Shown in pieces: positions 51,308-59,841 of a DNA stretch of 64,000 bases. The stretch comes from SFEB01 sp964612455 (lineage in GTDB: Bacteria > Bacillota > Clostridia > Christensenellales > CAG-314): the NCBI GenBank assembly GCA_964612455.1, contig CAZTCB010000004.1, forward strand, positions 3,637-67,636. Direction: 5' to 3'. Position 1 is the stretch's first letter. The number at the start of each line of letters is the position of its first letter. Under the pieces are notes generated by a model. That model was not told the origin of the DNA, searched no databases, and saw only the letters and a list, made by a program, of their open reading frames with translations. The position numbers and the translations under genes were made by a program.

Positions 51308-53095
51308 ATGAACGACAAAGAATGGTATGATTTTTTAGCTGAACTCAAAGCGAAAAACGATATCGTAGACGTGATATCTTCTTATCTGCCCGTTCGTCAA
51401 AAGGGCAGAGGCTTTTGGGCGCTTTGTCCGTTTCACAATGACCGCAATCCGTCCTTGTCCATCAATAGGGAAGGTCAGTATTACCACTGTTTCGTTTGCG
51501 GCGCAGGCGGCGATATTTTTAAATTTATCCAAAATTACGAAAACTGCACCTTTATGGAGGCGGCGGAAATTCTCGCTCAGCGAGCAAACGTTCGTATGCC
51601 GAGTCTTGACACCGAGACGGAAAAAAACATAGCGAAAAAAAAGCGCGTAAAGGACGATTGTCTGGACGTTTGCCTTTTTGCCGCGCGTTATTACAATGCT
51701 TGTCTTCGCAAGCAAGAAAACAAATTCGTTTCAGATTATCTCGCAAGTCGAAAAATCAGGGTCGATATGGTCAAACGTTTCGGTTTCGGTTATTCGGACG
51801 GTTGGCAGGGCTTGGTAGATGCGTTGCGTCGCGACGGTAAAAACCTCGACACCGCAGTCAAAGCGGGCTTGCTCGTCAGACGTGACGACGGCAGTTATTT
51901 TGACGCTTTGGCGTACAGACTTATTATCCCCATTTTTGATATCAACGGCAACGTCATCGCTTTCGGCGGTCGTACGTTTAGTAAAAATAAAGACGTTGCC
52001 AAATATAAAAACACGTCGGTAACGCCGATATTCGACAAGAGCAAGACGCTTTACGCGTTAAACTTTGCAAAAAAGGCAAAGCAAAACGGCAACCTCGAGT
52101 ATCTTATCGTGGTAGAAGGATATATGGACGCAATAGCGCTTCATCAGGCTGGTTTTCCCCAAACCGTCGCGAGTATGGGTACGTCGCTTACAGTTGAACA
52201 GGCACGACAAATAAAACGCCTCGTGTCTACCGTTTATATCTGTTACGACGGCGATGCCGCCGGGCAAAACGCAACCGTAAGGGGACTCGATATTTTGAGA
52301 GAGCAAGGTCTCGACGTCAGAGTGGTGACTATGCCGGACGGAGTAGATCCCGACGAATATGTTGCCGACAACGGAGCCGACGGATATAGATTGCTTTTGT
52401 CCCGAGCAATGCCTCTGACTGATTATAAACTCGCATTGGCTGAAAAGACATTAAAGCCAAAAACCGACACTAAAGCGGCAATAAACGAATACAGAAGAAA
52501 GTATGCGTCCAAAGCGCTTGAAATATTGATGCCGTTGTCGGCGGTAGACAGGGAAAGTTATCTGCCGGCATTGTCGTCTGCAACGGGTATGACGACGGAG
52601 TTTTTGCGGGCGCAGCTTATAAACGGTACCACGGATATCGCCGAAGACAAGGTATCAGTGCCGGACGCCGTCGCCGACGTTCCGCAGGACGCTAAAGCAG
52701 TAGCTTATATTTTGGCGAGCAAACTTAACGGATGTTCTTTTGCCGACGACGATTTTATTTATGACGGCGACGACGTGCTTTTTAACAAAGTTGCGCGTCT
52801 TATCGAAAAAACAAAGAGGCTCGGCAAAGAGATAAAGTTTGGAGACATTTACATGATAGAGGACGTTGAACGATACCCGTCAAGCTTGAAAATGCTGTTG
52901 GACGTGGAGTTTTCGGGGGACGACGTCGATAAAAAGTCTTATCGCGATTGCATGGATTTATTACAAAAAAACGATTTAAAGACAAGGCTCGATACGTTAA
53001 AAAACCGCTATTCCGTGGTTTCCGACGCGTCGGAAAAACGCAATATATTGCTTGAAATAGCCGAAATCACCAAAAAAATCAATTCAAAAGCTTAA
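51308..53095 (+). CDS. dnaG: DNA primase DnaG
   Basis: Synthesises RNA primers for replication. The N-terminal CHC2 zinc finger has C40, H43, C61 and C64 (CPFHNDRNPS, HCFVCGAGGD). The RNA polymerase core includes the family block GFGYSDGW and FGGRTFS, and the TOPRIM domain VVEGYMDAIAL and ICYDGDAAGQNA. The C-terminal helicase-binding part is present but poorly conserved, as usual. 595 residues, normal. It precedes rpoD by 20 bases, the core of the classical macromolecular-synthesis operon; rpsU is not seen here. Confidence 0.95.
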   Translation: MNDKEWYDFLAELKAKNDIVDVISSYLPVRQKGRGFWALCPFHNDRNPSLSINREGQYYHCFVCGAGGDIFKFIQNYENCTFMEAAEILAQRANVRMPSLDTETEKNIAKKKRVKDDCLDVCLFAARYYNACLRKQENKFVSDYLASRKIRVDMVKRFGFGYSDGWQGLVDALRRDGKNLDTAVKAGLLVRRDDGSYFDALAYRLIIPIFDINGNVIAFGGRTFSKNKDVAKYKNTSVTPIFDKSKTLYALNFAKKAKQNGNLEYLIVVEGYMDAIALHQAGFPQTVASMGTSLTVEQARQIKRLVSTVYICYDGDAAGQNATVRGLDILREQGLDVRVVTMPDGVDPDEYVADNGADGYRLLLSRAMPLTDYKLALAEKTLKPKTDTKAAINEYRRKYASKALEILMPLSAVDRESYLPALSSATGMTTEFLRAQLINGTTDIAEDKVSVPDAVADVPQDAKAVAYILASKLNGCSFADDDFIYDGDDVLFNKVARLIEKTKRLGKEIKFGDIYMIEDVERYPSSLKMLLDVEFSGDDVDKKSYRDCMDLLQKNDLKTRLDTLKNRYSVVSDASEKRNILLEIAEITKKINSKA

Positions 53096-53115
53096 TCGGA
53101 GGAAAAAAGTTTTTT

Positions 53116-54177
53116 ATGTTAAACGACGAAAAACAACAGTTGGTAACTCAGTTTTTGTCCGAAATCAGACAAAACAATACAAAAGGATACGTTACTTACG
53201 AAGAAATCGAGGCAACAATCGAAAAAATGCACCTCGAACTGACGGAAGAAGAAAACGCCGAGTTGTACAAGGCGATGGACGAGGCAAACATCAACATAGT
53301 TGACATTGCGCCAAACACCATCGATTTGGCAAAAGGAATAGCAGACGTAAGCATAGACGATCCGGTTAAGATGTATTTGAAAGATATCGGCAAAGTGCCT
53401 CTGCTCAGCGGCGAGGAAGAAGCGCGCCTTGCTCAACTCATGCAAGAAGGCGACGAGGATGCCAAAAAAAAGTTGAGCGAAGCCAACCTTCGTCTCGTAG
53501 TATCCATTGCAAAAAGATACGTCGGCAGAGGAATGCAGTTTCTTGATTTGATTCAGGAAGGCAATCTCGGATTGATGAAAGCGGTGGACAAGTTTGATTA
53601 TACCAAGGGGTTCAAGTTTTCGACGTACGCCACATGGTGGATAAGACAAGCCATAACGCGTGCCATAGCCGATCAGGCGCGTACTATTCGCATTCCCGTA
53701 CATATGGTCGAGACGATAAACAGGACCGTCAGGGTCAGTCGCACTTTATTGCAACAACTCGGTCGCGAGCCGACGCCTGAAGAAATAGCCAAAGAAATGG
53801 GCGTCCCCGAAGAAAAAGTAATAGAAATCCAAAAAATAGCGCAGGACCCCGTCAGCCTCGAAACGCCTATCGGTGAGGAAGAAGACAGCCATCTCGTCGA
53901 CTTTATAGAGGACGACAAAACGATTGCTCCGGGCGACGTGGCTGCGTACTCGGTGCTGAAAGAACAGATGCTCGGCGTGCTTCACAAGCTCACGCCTCGT
54001 GAAGAAATGGTACTGAGATTGCGTTACGGTATCGACGACGGCAGACCTCGCACGCTCGAGGAAGTCGGTAAAGAGTTTAACGTCACGAGAGAACGCATCA
54101 GACAAATAGAGGCGAAAGCGCTTCGTAAACTTCGCCATCCTTCTAAAAAAAGAAAATTAGAGGATTTTCTTGATTAA
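53116..54177 (+). CDS. rpoD: Primary sigma factor RpoD/SigA
   Basis: Housekeeping sigma-70 factor. 353 residues, within the Firmicutes range. A short region 1.1 (residues 1-75) is followed by region 1.2 (DPVKMYLKDIGKVPLLSGEEE), 2.1-2.4 (RLVVSIAKRYVGRGMQFLDLIQEGNLGLMKAV, in pieces, then FSTYATWWIRQAITRAI), region 3 (RIPVHMVETINR, PTPEEIA) and region 4 (TPREEMVLRLRYGI, TLEEVGKEFNVTRERIRQIE). The -10 and -35 recognition helices are canonical, in accord with the near-consensus promoters seen in this window. A GGAGG site precedes the start. Confidence 0.97.
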   Translation: MLNDEKQQLVTQFLSEIRQNNTKGYVTYEEIEATIEKMHLELTEEENAELYKAMDEANINIVDIAPNTIDLAKGIADVSIDDPVKMYLKDIGKVPLLSGEEEARLAQLMQEGDEDAKKKLSEANLRLVVSIAKRYVGRGMQFLDLIQEGNLGLMKAVDKFDYTKGFKFSTYATWWIRQAITRAIADQARTIRIPVHMVETINRTVRVSRTLLQQLGREPTPEEIAKEMGVPEEKVIEIQKIAQDPVSLETPIGEEEDSHLVDFIEDDKTIAPGDVAAYSVLKEQMLGVLHKLTPREEMVLRLRYGIDDGRPRTLEEVGKEFNVTRERIRQIEAKALRKLRHPSKKRKLEDFLD

Positions 54178-54820
54178 CATGAAAATCCCCGACAGGATAA
54201 AAATGTTGCTTTCCGTTATTCCGCAATGCGACGTATTGATGGACGTCGGTTGCGATCACGGTATGGTCGGAGTTGCGGCTTTGCTCGAAGGAAAGGCAAC
54301 GAGAGTTATTTTTACGGATATAAGTTTGCCGTCGTTAAAAAAGGCGGAGCGGCTTGCTAAACGTTACGGCGTTGACGAAAGGTGCGATTTTTTGTTTGGC
54401 GACGGGACGTGCGGCAAAAAAGCCGATTGCGTCGTCATCGCCGGCATGGGCGGAAAAGAAATTTTAAAAATATTGGACGACGGCGTTTTTTTACCCGAGT
54501 ACCTCGTGCTCAACCCGATGCGTAACGCGGATACGGTGCGTAAGGAACTGTATAAAAAGTATTTTTTTGACCTTGACGTAAAGTTTTTCGATAAAAAGTA
54601 TTACGACGTCATGTTTCTTAAGCGAGGAGAAGACGATTTATCCGACGAGGAAATAATATACGGAAAGACAAATATCGCTCTTTTTGGCAAAGACTTTATC
54701 AATTTTTTGCTTTTGCAGCGGTTAAAATACAATAAAATCTATAACGATACCGACAATCCCGCAGTATTAAAACGTTTAAAAGAAATCGACGGGTTGTTGG
54801 TGAGGAGTAAAAATGTTTGA
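54170..54820 (+). CDS. trmK: tRNA (adenine(22)-N(1))-methyltransferase TrmK
   Basis: Class I SAM methyltransferase for A22 of tRNA. MDVGCDHGMVGVAAL (about 24-38) is the SAM motif I, FTDISLPSLKKAERLA the ribose-binding acidic strand, and ADCVVIAGMGGKEILKIL (family 'aD-i-iAGMGG-li-eIL') is diagnostic. LNPMRNADTVRKELY corresponds to the family's 'LQPm-n---lR-wL'. Two starts compete: TTG at 54170, with AGAGGA 5 bases upstream and an 8-base overlap with rpoD, and ATG at 54179, where the same site is 14 bases away. I prefer the TTG. nif3, usual after trmK, is absent; the zinc-ribbon gene follows with an 8-base overlap. Confidence 0.88.
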   Translation: MINMKIPDRIKMLLSVIPQCDVLMDVGCDHGMVGVAALLEGKATRVIFTDISLPSLKKAERLAKRYGVDERCDFLFGDGTCGKKADCVVIAGMGGKEILKILDDGVFLPEYLVLNPMRNADTVRKELYKKYFFDLDVKFFDKKYYDVMFLKRGEDDLSDEEIIYGKTNIALFGKDFINFLLLQRLKYNKIYNDTDNPAVLKRLKEIDGLLVRSKNV

Positions 54821-55511
54821 AAATATAATAGAGTACCAAAAGATAGACGGTCAGTTAAAGGCAATCGAAAGCCAGCTCAGCGCGACGGAAGAGCGTAAAC
54901 GCGTGCGCGCTTGTTTGCAGTATCTAAAAGAAAGCGATGAAAAACTAAAAAAAATGGAAAGCGACGTGGCTGAAATAAAAGCCAGGAGCAATGCTTTGAT
55001 GGAGCAGTACGAAACAAATTATAAACTGCTTACGGAGTACGAAAAAGGCGTGAGTAACGCACTTGACGGCGACGAGCTCAATTATCTGAGAAAAAAATTT
55101 GACGATCTCGTCAAAGTCATCGGTAACATAGAGAGAGATATGATTGCTTTATCTCAGGAGGCGACAGGTATCTCCGCTCAGTTTGAGGAAATACGCGCGA
55201 AACTTCCGCAGGCAAAAAAACAGTACGGCGAAGCCAAAGACAAATTCGAGGTTTTGCGCAAAGCGAGAGAGCCTGAGGTCAGCGCGTTGCAGAGTAAAAA
55301 AGCAGAGATAGAAAAAACTCTTTCTCCCGAGATACTGGCTATTTACAAGGAGTTAAAGGCGCAAAACATATCGCGTCCTTTCGTGGCTTTGGAGGAACCG
55401 GATCGTTGCGGAGGATGTCGGATGGATCTCCCCGTCGGCAAACTTTCGGCATTGTCGGAGAAAGGTTACGTCAGATGCGAAAACTGCAGAAGAATAATTT
55501 ATAAGCAATAG
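54813..55511 (+). CDS. Coiled-coil C4 zinc-ribbon protein (COG1579-type)
   Basis: 232 residues: a long coiled coil (about 1-175, with heptad-like runs rich in Glu, Lys, Leu and Ala) and a C-terminal zinc ribbon C-x2-C ... C-x2-C (RCGGCRMDLP and VRCENCRRI). This is the layout of COG1579/CT398-type proteins, widely conserved and often found next to rpoD/trmK/nif3; homologues have been linked to nucleic-acid and type III-related interactions, without a clear role in Firmicutes. It overlaps trmK by 8 bases and is followed after 14 bases by a membrane protein. Confidence 0.85.
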   Translation: MFENIIEYQKIDGQLKAIESQLSATEERKRVRACLQYLKESDEKLKKMESDVAEIKARSNALMEQYETNYKLLTEYEKGVSNALDGDELNYLRKKFDDLVKVIGNIERDMIALSQEATGISAQFEEIRAKLPQAKKQYGEAKDKFEVLRKAREPEVSALQSKKAEIEKTLSPEILAIYKELKAQNISRPFVALEEPDRCGGCRMDLPVGKLSALSEKGYVRCENCRRIIYKQ

Positions 55512-55525
55512 GGGGAAAATAAACA

Positions 55526-56440
55526 ATGGAAAGGATAAAAACGCCCGTACCGGACAACGTTGTGCTTGAAAACGAGCGTAGTCAGGGTGTTGACAAACAG
55601 GTTAACGAACTTTCGACGTACGGCTTTTTTAAATATATATACGCCAAGAGCATGTTTAAAATGTTTGGTTTAAATTTGCTTATGTGCGTTTTTTTGGCAC
55701 CGCTCGTTTATTTGTACTACCGTTTTTTCATTCAGTCGTTGAGTGTAGCAAATACGATACCTTACAACGGTTCGTTAGGCGTCGGTTTTGCATTCTGGCA
55801 GGGTGCCGAGACGTACGCGACGCTGACGTCCAACTCGCTATTGTCGAGTTTTTGGCTTTGGGCTATACTCGGCATTTGCGCCGTTTCGTTTGCTTTTGCC
55901 GGCGGTATTTGCGTAATACGAAACGCGTTTTGGACGGGAGAGCTTAAGGTCAGTAAATACTTTTATAAGGGCATATATCAATGCGGCTTGATTGCTTTCG
56001 TCGGTTTTGCTCTCGTAGGAGGCGCGATTTGCGGTATCGTGCATTTAAACTTTGTCATGACGGAGTGGAGTAAATTTGCGTCCGTCGTGGTTAATATAGT
56101 ACTTATTGCGGCTACCGTTTTTTTGGCGATATTCGTGTTTGTGCTTACAAGCGTGATGTCGACGTACAAACAATCTCTCGGGGTTTCTATAAAAACTTCG
56201 ATTGCTATCATTAAAAAATATTTTATATCGACAGTACTCAATTTTATTATCGCGCTTATTCCCATCGTGTTGGTGTTGTGGCTTTCGAGCTCTATGCTTG
56301 CGGTAATAATCATCATACTTTGTTTAATGATAGGTATGTATTACGTCGTATTGGTATGGCAGACGCATATGATGAAGATTTTTTCCATCTATCATCCGGT
56401 AGAAAAGATAGTCGTAAAGCGTAAAAAACAAATCAAATAG
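55526..56440 (+). CDS. Polytopic membrane protein, unknown function (possibly DUF624/YesL-like)
   Basis: Not firmly recognised. A soluble 40-residue N-terminus is followed by about six membrane segments: roughly 47-72, 108-134, 152-178, 180-213, 236-256 and 258-284. The charged stretch RNAFWTGELKVSKYFYKG between segments 2 and 3 recalls the amphipathic loop of the DUF624/YesL family, but this is a weak link. The C-terminus is strongly basic (VVKRKKQIK). It lies between the zinc-ribbon gene (14 bases) and the TPR gene (11 bases) and has GGGGG before the ATG. Overall size and topology are similar to the pair at 9587-11443. Confidence 0.7.
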   Translation: MERIKTPVPDNVVLENERSQGVDKQVNELSTYGFFKYIYAKSMFKMFGLNLLMCVFLAPLVYLYYRFFIQSLSVANTIPYNGSLGVGFAFWQGAETYATLTSNSLLSSFWLWAILGICAVSFAFAGGICVIRNAFWTGELKVSKYFYKGIYQCGLIAFVGFALVGGAICGIVHLNFVMTEWSKFASVVVNIVLIAATVFLAIFVFVLTSVMSTYKQSLGVSIKTSIAIIKKYFISTVLNFIIALIPIVLVLWLSSSMLAVIIIILCLMIGMYYVVLVWQTHMMKIFSIYHPVEKIVVKRKKQIK

Positions 56441-56451
56441 GGGCAGCGGTT

Positions 56452-58110
56452 TTGGCGAAAAGTATAATAAAGTTTCAAGAAGATCCCGACCTTTTGCTCG
56501 ATATGGCAGAAGACCATTCTCAGGCGGGACACCATGCAAAGGCTATCTCGCTCATTAAACGGGTACTTAAAAACAATCCTTCGGACCTCGACGCAAAATT
56601 TGCTTTTTCGCAGGAACTTATCAATATTTGCAGATACGGACAGGCAGAGGACGTTTTGTTTGAAATGTTGACTCGCGATCCGGAGGATGCCGCCGTTATT
56701 CTGGCACTCGGCGAGGCGTATTATTCTGCCGGCGATTGGACGATTGCGGCGTATTACTTTAAACGTTATTCCGATACGTCGGATATTCAGTTTCAGCCCG
56801 ATATAGTGCAAGGCGCAGAGAGTTTTGCGAGTGACGACAGGGGTTTTTCGGTAGTTCATCCTTTGACCAAGGCTCGCGTGGCGGAGATGAGAAAGAAAGC
56901 CGCCGATTTGATAAGAAACGGACGTGTCGACGATGCGCGCGATATTTTTAAGGAAATAGAAGAGGCTTTTCCTAAAGACAGCGTCGCAAAGAGCGATATA
57001 TCGTTTACTTATCTTATAAAAAACGATATAGAAAACGGCAAACTATACGCTCAAAAAGCGTGCGAGTTGGACGAAAACAATATTTCTGCGCTTTGTAACC
57101 TCGCGATGATTTACAACCTTTCGGGAGAAAAGGAAAATTGCGAAAAAATTTGTCAAAAAATCAGTATTACGGAAACAGACGACGCCGCCGAGATTTTTAA
57201 GATAGCGAGCACCTTTTGCGAAATAAAGAATGACGAAATGGCATTTCTCTGGTTGGATAAATTTTTAAAGGCAGATCCGTTGCCTTCGCCGGAAGTGCTT
57301 TATCACTACGTTTTTGCGGCTTTTAACAGCGGGAGATACGACGTGGCGAAAGAAACGCTCGGGTACCTTTTGCTCGTAAACGAAAAAGATTACGTCGCAA
57401 AGTATTACGATAAAAAATTGGACGAGTACCTTGCTACCGAAGCGTCGCAAAAAGAACGTCCGACAACCGAAAGGTGGGATTATTATCCGCAGATTCCCGT
57501 TAAAGAATGGAAAAAACGCTTAGAGTACTTCAACTCCAAACAGGATTTTTTCGGCGTATGGCAGGATGAAGAAATTCAGGAATGGATAGGGTGGGCGTTT
57601 GATACCGTGCCGGATCCCGCTTTGCACGACAGTCTTGTCGGCAAACTTGCTCAAACCGACAAAAAAAAGTGCGTAGAGTATTTTAAAAGGCTTTTGCTTA
57701 ATCAAAACGTAAGCCTTGCGGTCAAGGGAAAGATTTTATTCTGTCTTTTGATACGCGGGGTAAGGGGAAGGATTTTTATCGTGCGCGACGGTTTTTTTAC
57801 GACGATTGACGTACCAAAGAGTATCCCCGATCTAATTGCGGATGCCGTTTTTCTTTGTATTGCAAAGTTGTCGATGTTTTTTATTCTCGACGGGGATTAT
57901 CCGTCAAGGGTGGTCAAGGTTGCAAGAAACGTCCAATCACGTATTATTACGCATGGCTTGTCCGATAATCTCGACACGCGACAGCTGGCTGCCGTTATCG
58001 CTCGCAACTGCAACTTTGAGTGGATTGACGACAAAAAAATAACCGAAGTTTTCGGCGTTACGTACAAAGAAATGACGGATATGAACGATTACGTATTTAA
58101 CGCTGAGTAA
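56452..58110 (+). CDS. Tetratricopeptide-repeat protein, cytosolic
   Basis: 552 residues, translated from a TTG start at 56452 behind a weak AGGGG site; no nearer ATG keeps the first repeat intact. The N-terminal half contains TPR-type helix pairs: about residues 16-49, 50-83 (with RYGQAEDVLFEMLTRDPED), 84-117 (ALGEAYYSAGDWTIAAYYF) and later around 155-290 (FPKDSVAKSDISFTYL and CNLAMIYNLSGEKENCEKI). The C-terminal 240 residues (from about WDYYPQIPVKEWKKRLEYF) form a separate helical domain, not recognised. No signal peptide or membrane segment. It is the last gene before a strong terminator. TPR proteins are scaffolds; the partner is unknown. Confidence 0.8.
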   Translation: MAKSIIKFQEDPDLLLDMAEDHSQAGHHAKAISLIKRVLKNNPSDLDAKFAFSQELINICRYGQAEDVLFEMLTRDPEDAAVILALGEAYYSAGDWTIAAYYFKRYSDTSDIQFQPDIVQGAESFASDDRGFSVVHPLTKARVAEMRKKAADLIRNGRVDDARDIFKEIEEAFPKDSVAKSDISFTYLIKNDIENGKLYAQKACELDENNISALCNLAMIYNLSGEKENCEKICQKISITETDDAAEIFKIASTFCEIKNDEMAFLWLDKFLKADPLPSPEVLYHYVFAAFNSGRYDVAKETLGYLLLVNEKDYVAKYYDKKLDEYLATEASQKERPTTERWDYYPQIPVKEWKKRLEYFNSKQDFFGVWQDEEIQEWIGWAFDTVPDPALHDSLVGKLAQTDKKKCVEYFKRLLLNQNVSLAVKGKILFCLLIRGVRGRIFIVRDGFFTTIDVPKSIPDLIADAVFLCIAKLSMFFILDGDYPSRVVKVARNVQSRIITHGLSDNLDTRQLAAVIARNCNFEWIDDKKITEVFGVTYKEMTDMNDYVFNAE

Positions 58111-58120
58111 AAAAAATAGT

Positions 58121-58168
58121 AAACGACGCTCTTTCTCGTTTTTACCCGAAAGAGCGTCGTTTGTTTTT
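58121..58168. terminator. Bidirectional terminator between the TPR gene and the ABC permease gene
   Basis: AAACGACGCTCTTTC (58121-58135) pairs perfectly with GAAAGAGCGTCGTTT (58148-58162), with A-run and T-run flanks. Confidence 0.92.
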
Positions 58169-58181
58169 GTTAAAAAATCGG

Positions 58182-58991
58182 TTAATTTTTCCATTTTATC
58201 AGCGTTTTTTCTACTCGCGCTACGATGAGATACATGACGGCGGCGACTAAGCAGAGTACGAGTATGCAGGTCATGACAAGATCGAGTTTAAACACTTGCC
58301 CGCCGTAAAGTATCAGATATCCCAATCCTGCCTTGGACGTCAGGTATTCACCCATTATCGTGCCTATCCATGCCATGCCCACGTTGATTTTTAACGCCGA
58401 CAGCAACGTCGGGAGATTTGACGGAAAAACCAGTTTGGCGAAGATCTGAAATTTCGTGGCATTCATCGTTTTTAACAACAGTATTTTATCTCCGTCGGTT
58501 TCGTTAAAACCGTTAAGCATCGTTATCGTTGTAATAACGACGGAAATAAGCACTGCCATCGTGATTATCGCGGCTTGCCCCGTCCCTGCCCATATGATAA
58601 TGATGGGACCGAGTGCGACTTTGGGCAGACTGTTGAGTACCACCAGATACGGTTCAAATATTCTGTTCAGTACGGGCGACCACCAAAGTATTATTGCCGC
58701 AAGCGTGCCTATTGCCGTACCGAGGATAAAACCGATGAGAGTTTCTTTGGTCGATACCCATAGATGAGTAAATAACTCTCCCGTGACGGAAAGGCTTTTT
58801 AATTGTTGGCAAATCTTTGACGGACTCGACGTAATAAAACTGTCCATTACGCCGCAATCGGTCAGTATTTGCCACAATGCCAAAAAAAATAAGAGAAACC
58901 CGATTTGTCCCGAAAGTATCAGGAGTTTTTTCTGTTTTGTTTTTTTAAGGTATCGCCGCAGAGCCGGCGACGTCTCTTGCTTGTGTTTCAT
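58182..58991 (-). CDS. ABC transporter permease, NitT/TauT (SsuC/ThiX-like) type
   Basis: 269 residues. After a basic N-terminus come six predicted membrane segments. The EAA loop, conserved in this class, is visible as KTMNATKFQIFAKLVFPSNLPTLLSALKIN (in pieces, about 175-204). GLGYLILYGGQVFKLD near the C-terminus is typical of the SsuC/TauC/ThiX group (family 'GLG-li--a---f--d'). It is preceded by AAGGAAC and its 5' end overlaps the ATPase gene by 47 bases. The family imports taurine, sulfonates, nitrate, bicarbonate, or pyrimidine vitamin precursors; the substrate is not decided by sequence. Confidence 0.9.
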   Translation of the reverse strand: MKHKQETSPALRRYLKKTKQKKLLILSGQIGFLLFFLALWQILTDCGVMDSFITSSPSKICQQLKSLSVTGELFTHLWVSTKETLIGFILGTAIGTLAAIILWWSPVLNRIFEPYLVVLNSLPKVALGPIIIIWAGTGQAAIITMAVLISVVITTITMLNGFNETDGDKILLLKTMNATKFQIFAKLVFPSNLPTLLSALKINVGMAWIGTIMGEYLTSKAGLGYLILYGGQVFKLDLVMTCILVLCLVAAVMYLIVARVEKTLIKWKN

Positions 58992-59745
58992 TATCGTTTA
59001 GTTCCTTCCAGATTTTATCAAATTGTTTAGAAAAGTCGGGCGCTTGTCGTCGCAACAGAGGCGACGAGTATTCGCCGAGGTTGGTCGCGTGTATGTTTTT
59101 TACCGTAGCCGGTCTATCGGAAAGGATGATTATTCTATCTGCCATGCTTATTGCTTCGCTTATGTCGTGAGTGACGAGCAAAACGGTTTTTTGCTCTTTT
59201 TTGATAATGGAGTACACGTCGTCGCAAACGTTGATACGAGTCTGAAAATCCAATGCACCAAAAGGTTCGTCCAAAAGCAGTACCGTCGGATTGGCTGCGA
59301 GCGTGCGTATAAGGGCGGCTCTTTGTCTCATGCCTCCGGACAGTTGGTGCGGAAAACTTTTTGCAAAGTCTTTCAGACCGTATTTTTCGATGAGTTCGTC
59401 TATCCTTTTGCTGTTTTCGACGGTCAGTTTTTTTTGAATTTCGAGACCGAGTTTTATATTTTGTCGTATATTGCGCCATTCAAACAAGTGGTCGCGTTGC
59501 AGCATATATCCTACGTCGTCGCTTACGTTGACGACTTGTTTGCCGTTTAACAGTATAGTACCGCTCGTCGGTTTTAAAATGCCGCTTATCAACGATAACA
59601 ATGTGGTTTTGCCGCAACCGGAAGGTCCGACTATGGCAACGAATTCGCCTTCGTCAACGAAAAAATCAACGTTTTTTAAAGCTTGCGTTTCGGTTGTTTT
59701 GCTATAATAGGTCAAATTAACGTTTTTCAGCTCAAGTATATGCAA
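58945..59745 (-). CDS. ABC transporter ATP-binding protein, NitT/TauT type
   Basis: 266 residues. Walker A GPSGCGKTT (about 39-47), Q-loop YMLQRDHLFEW, signature LSGGMRQR (about 137-144), Walker B VLLLDEPFGALD, and the H-loop LLVTHDISEA are all in place and match the SsuB/TauB/ThiZ group. Translation begins at TTG 59745 with AAGGAG nearby. The C-terminal 25 residues are encoded in the region that overlaps the permease gene. It has its own promoter besides readthrough from the substrate-binding gene. Confidence 0.93.
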   Translation of the reverse strand: MHILELKNVNLTYYSKTTETQALKNVDFFVDEGEFVAIVGPSGCGKTTLLSLISGILKPTSGTILLNGKQVVNVSDDVGYMLQRDHLFEWRNIRQNIKLGLEIQKKLTVENSKRIDELIEKYGLKDFAKSFPHQLSGGMRQRAALIRTLAANPTVLLLDEPFGALDFQTRINVCDDVYSIIKKEQKTVLLVTHDISEAISMADRIIILSDRPATVKNIHATNLGEYSSPLLRRQAPDFSKQFDKIWKELNDNETQARDVAGSAAIP

Positions 59746-59774
59746 AATAAAACTCTCCTTGGTAGTTACATTTT

Positions 59775-59804
59775 ATTATATTTTTTGCCGTCGGTTTGTG
59801 TGAA
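59775..59804 (-). promoter_or_regulatory. Possible secondary promoter for ABC ATPase-permease genes
   Basis: On the minus strand TTCACA (59804-59799), an 18-base spacer and TATAAT (59780-59775), about 30 bases before the TTG start. The -35 box is weak. Confidence 0.5.
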
Positions 59805-59805
59805 T

Positions 59806-59829
59806 TAAAAAGGGCGGTATCACCGCCCC
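59806..59829 (-). terminator. Intrinsic terminator between substrate-binding and ATPase genes
   Basis: GGGCGGT, loop GAT, ACCGCCC then TTTTTAATT on the minus strand, just after the substrate-binding gene. It probably stops most transcripts, so that the binding protein is made in excess of the transporter. Confidence 0.85.
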
Positions 59830-59841
59830 TAAAAAAAAGAA

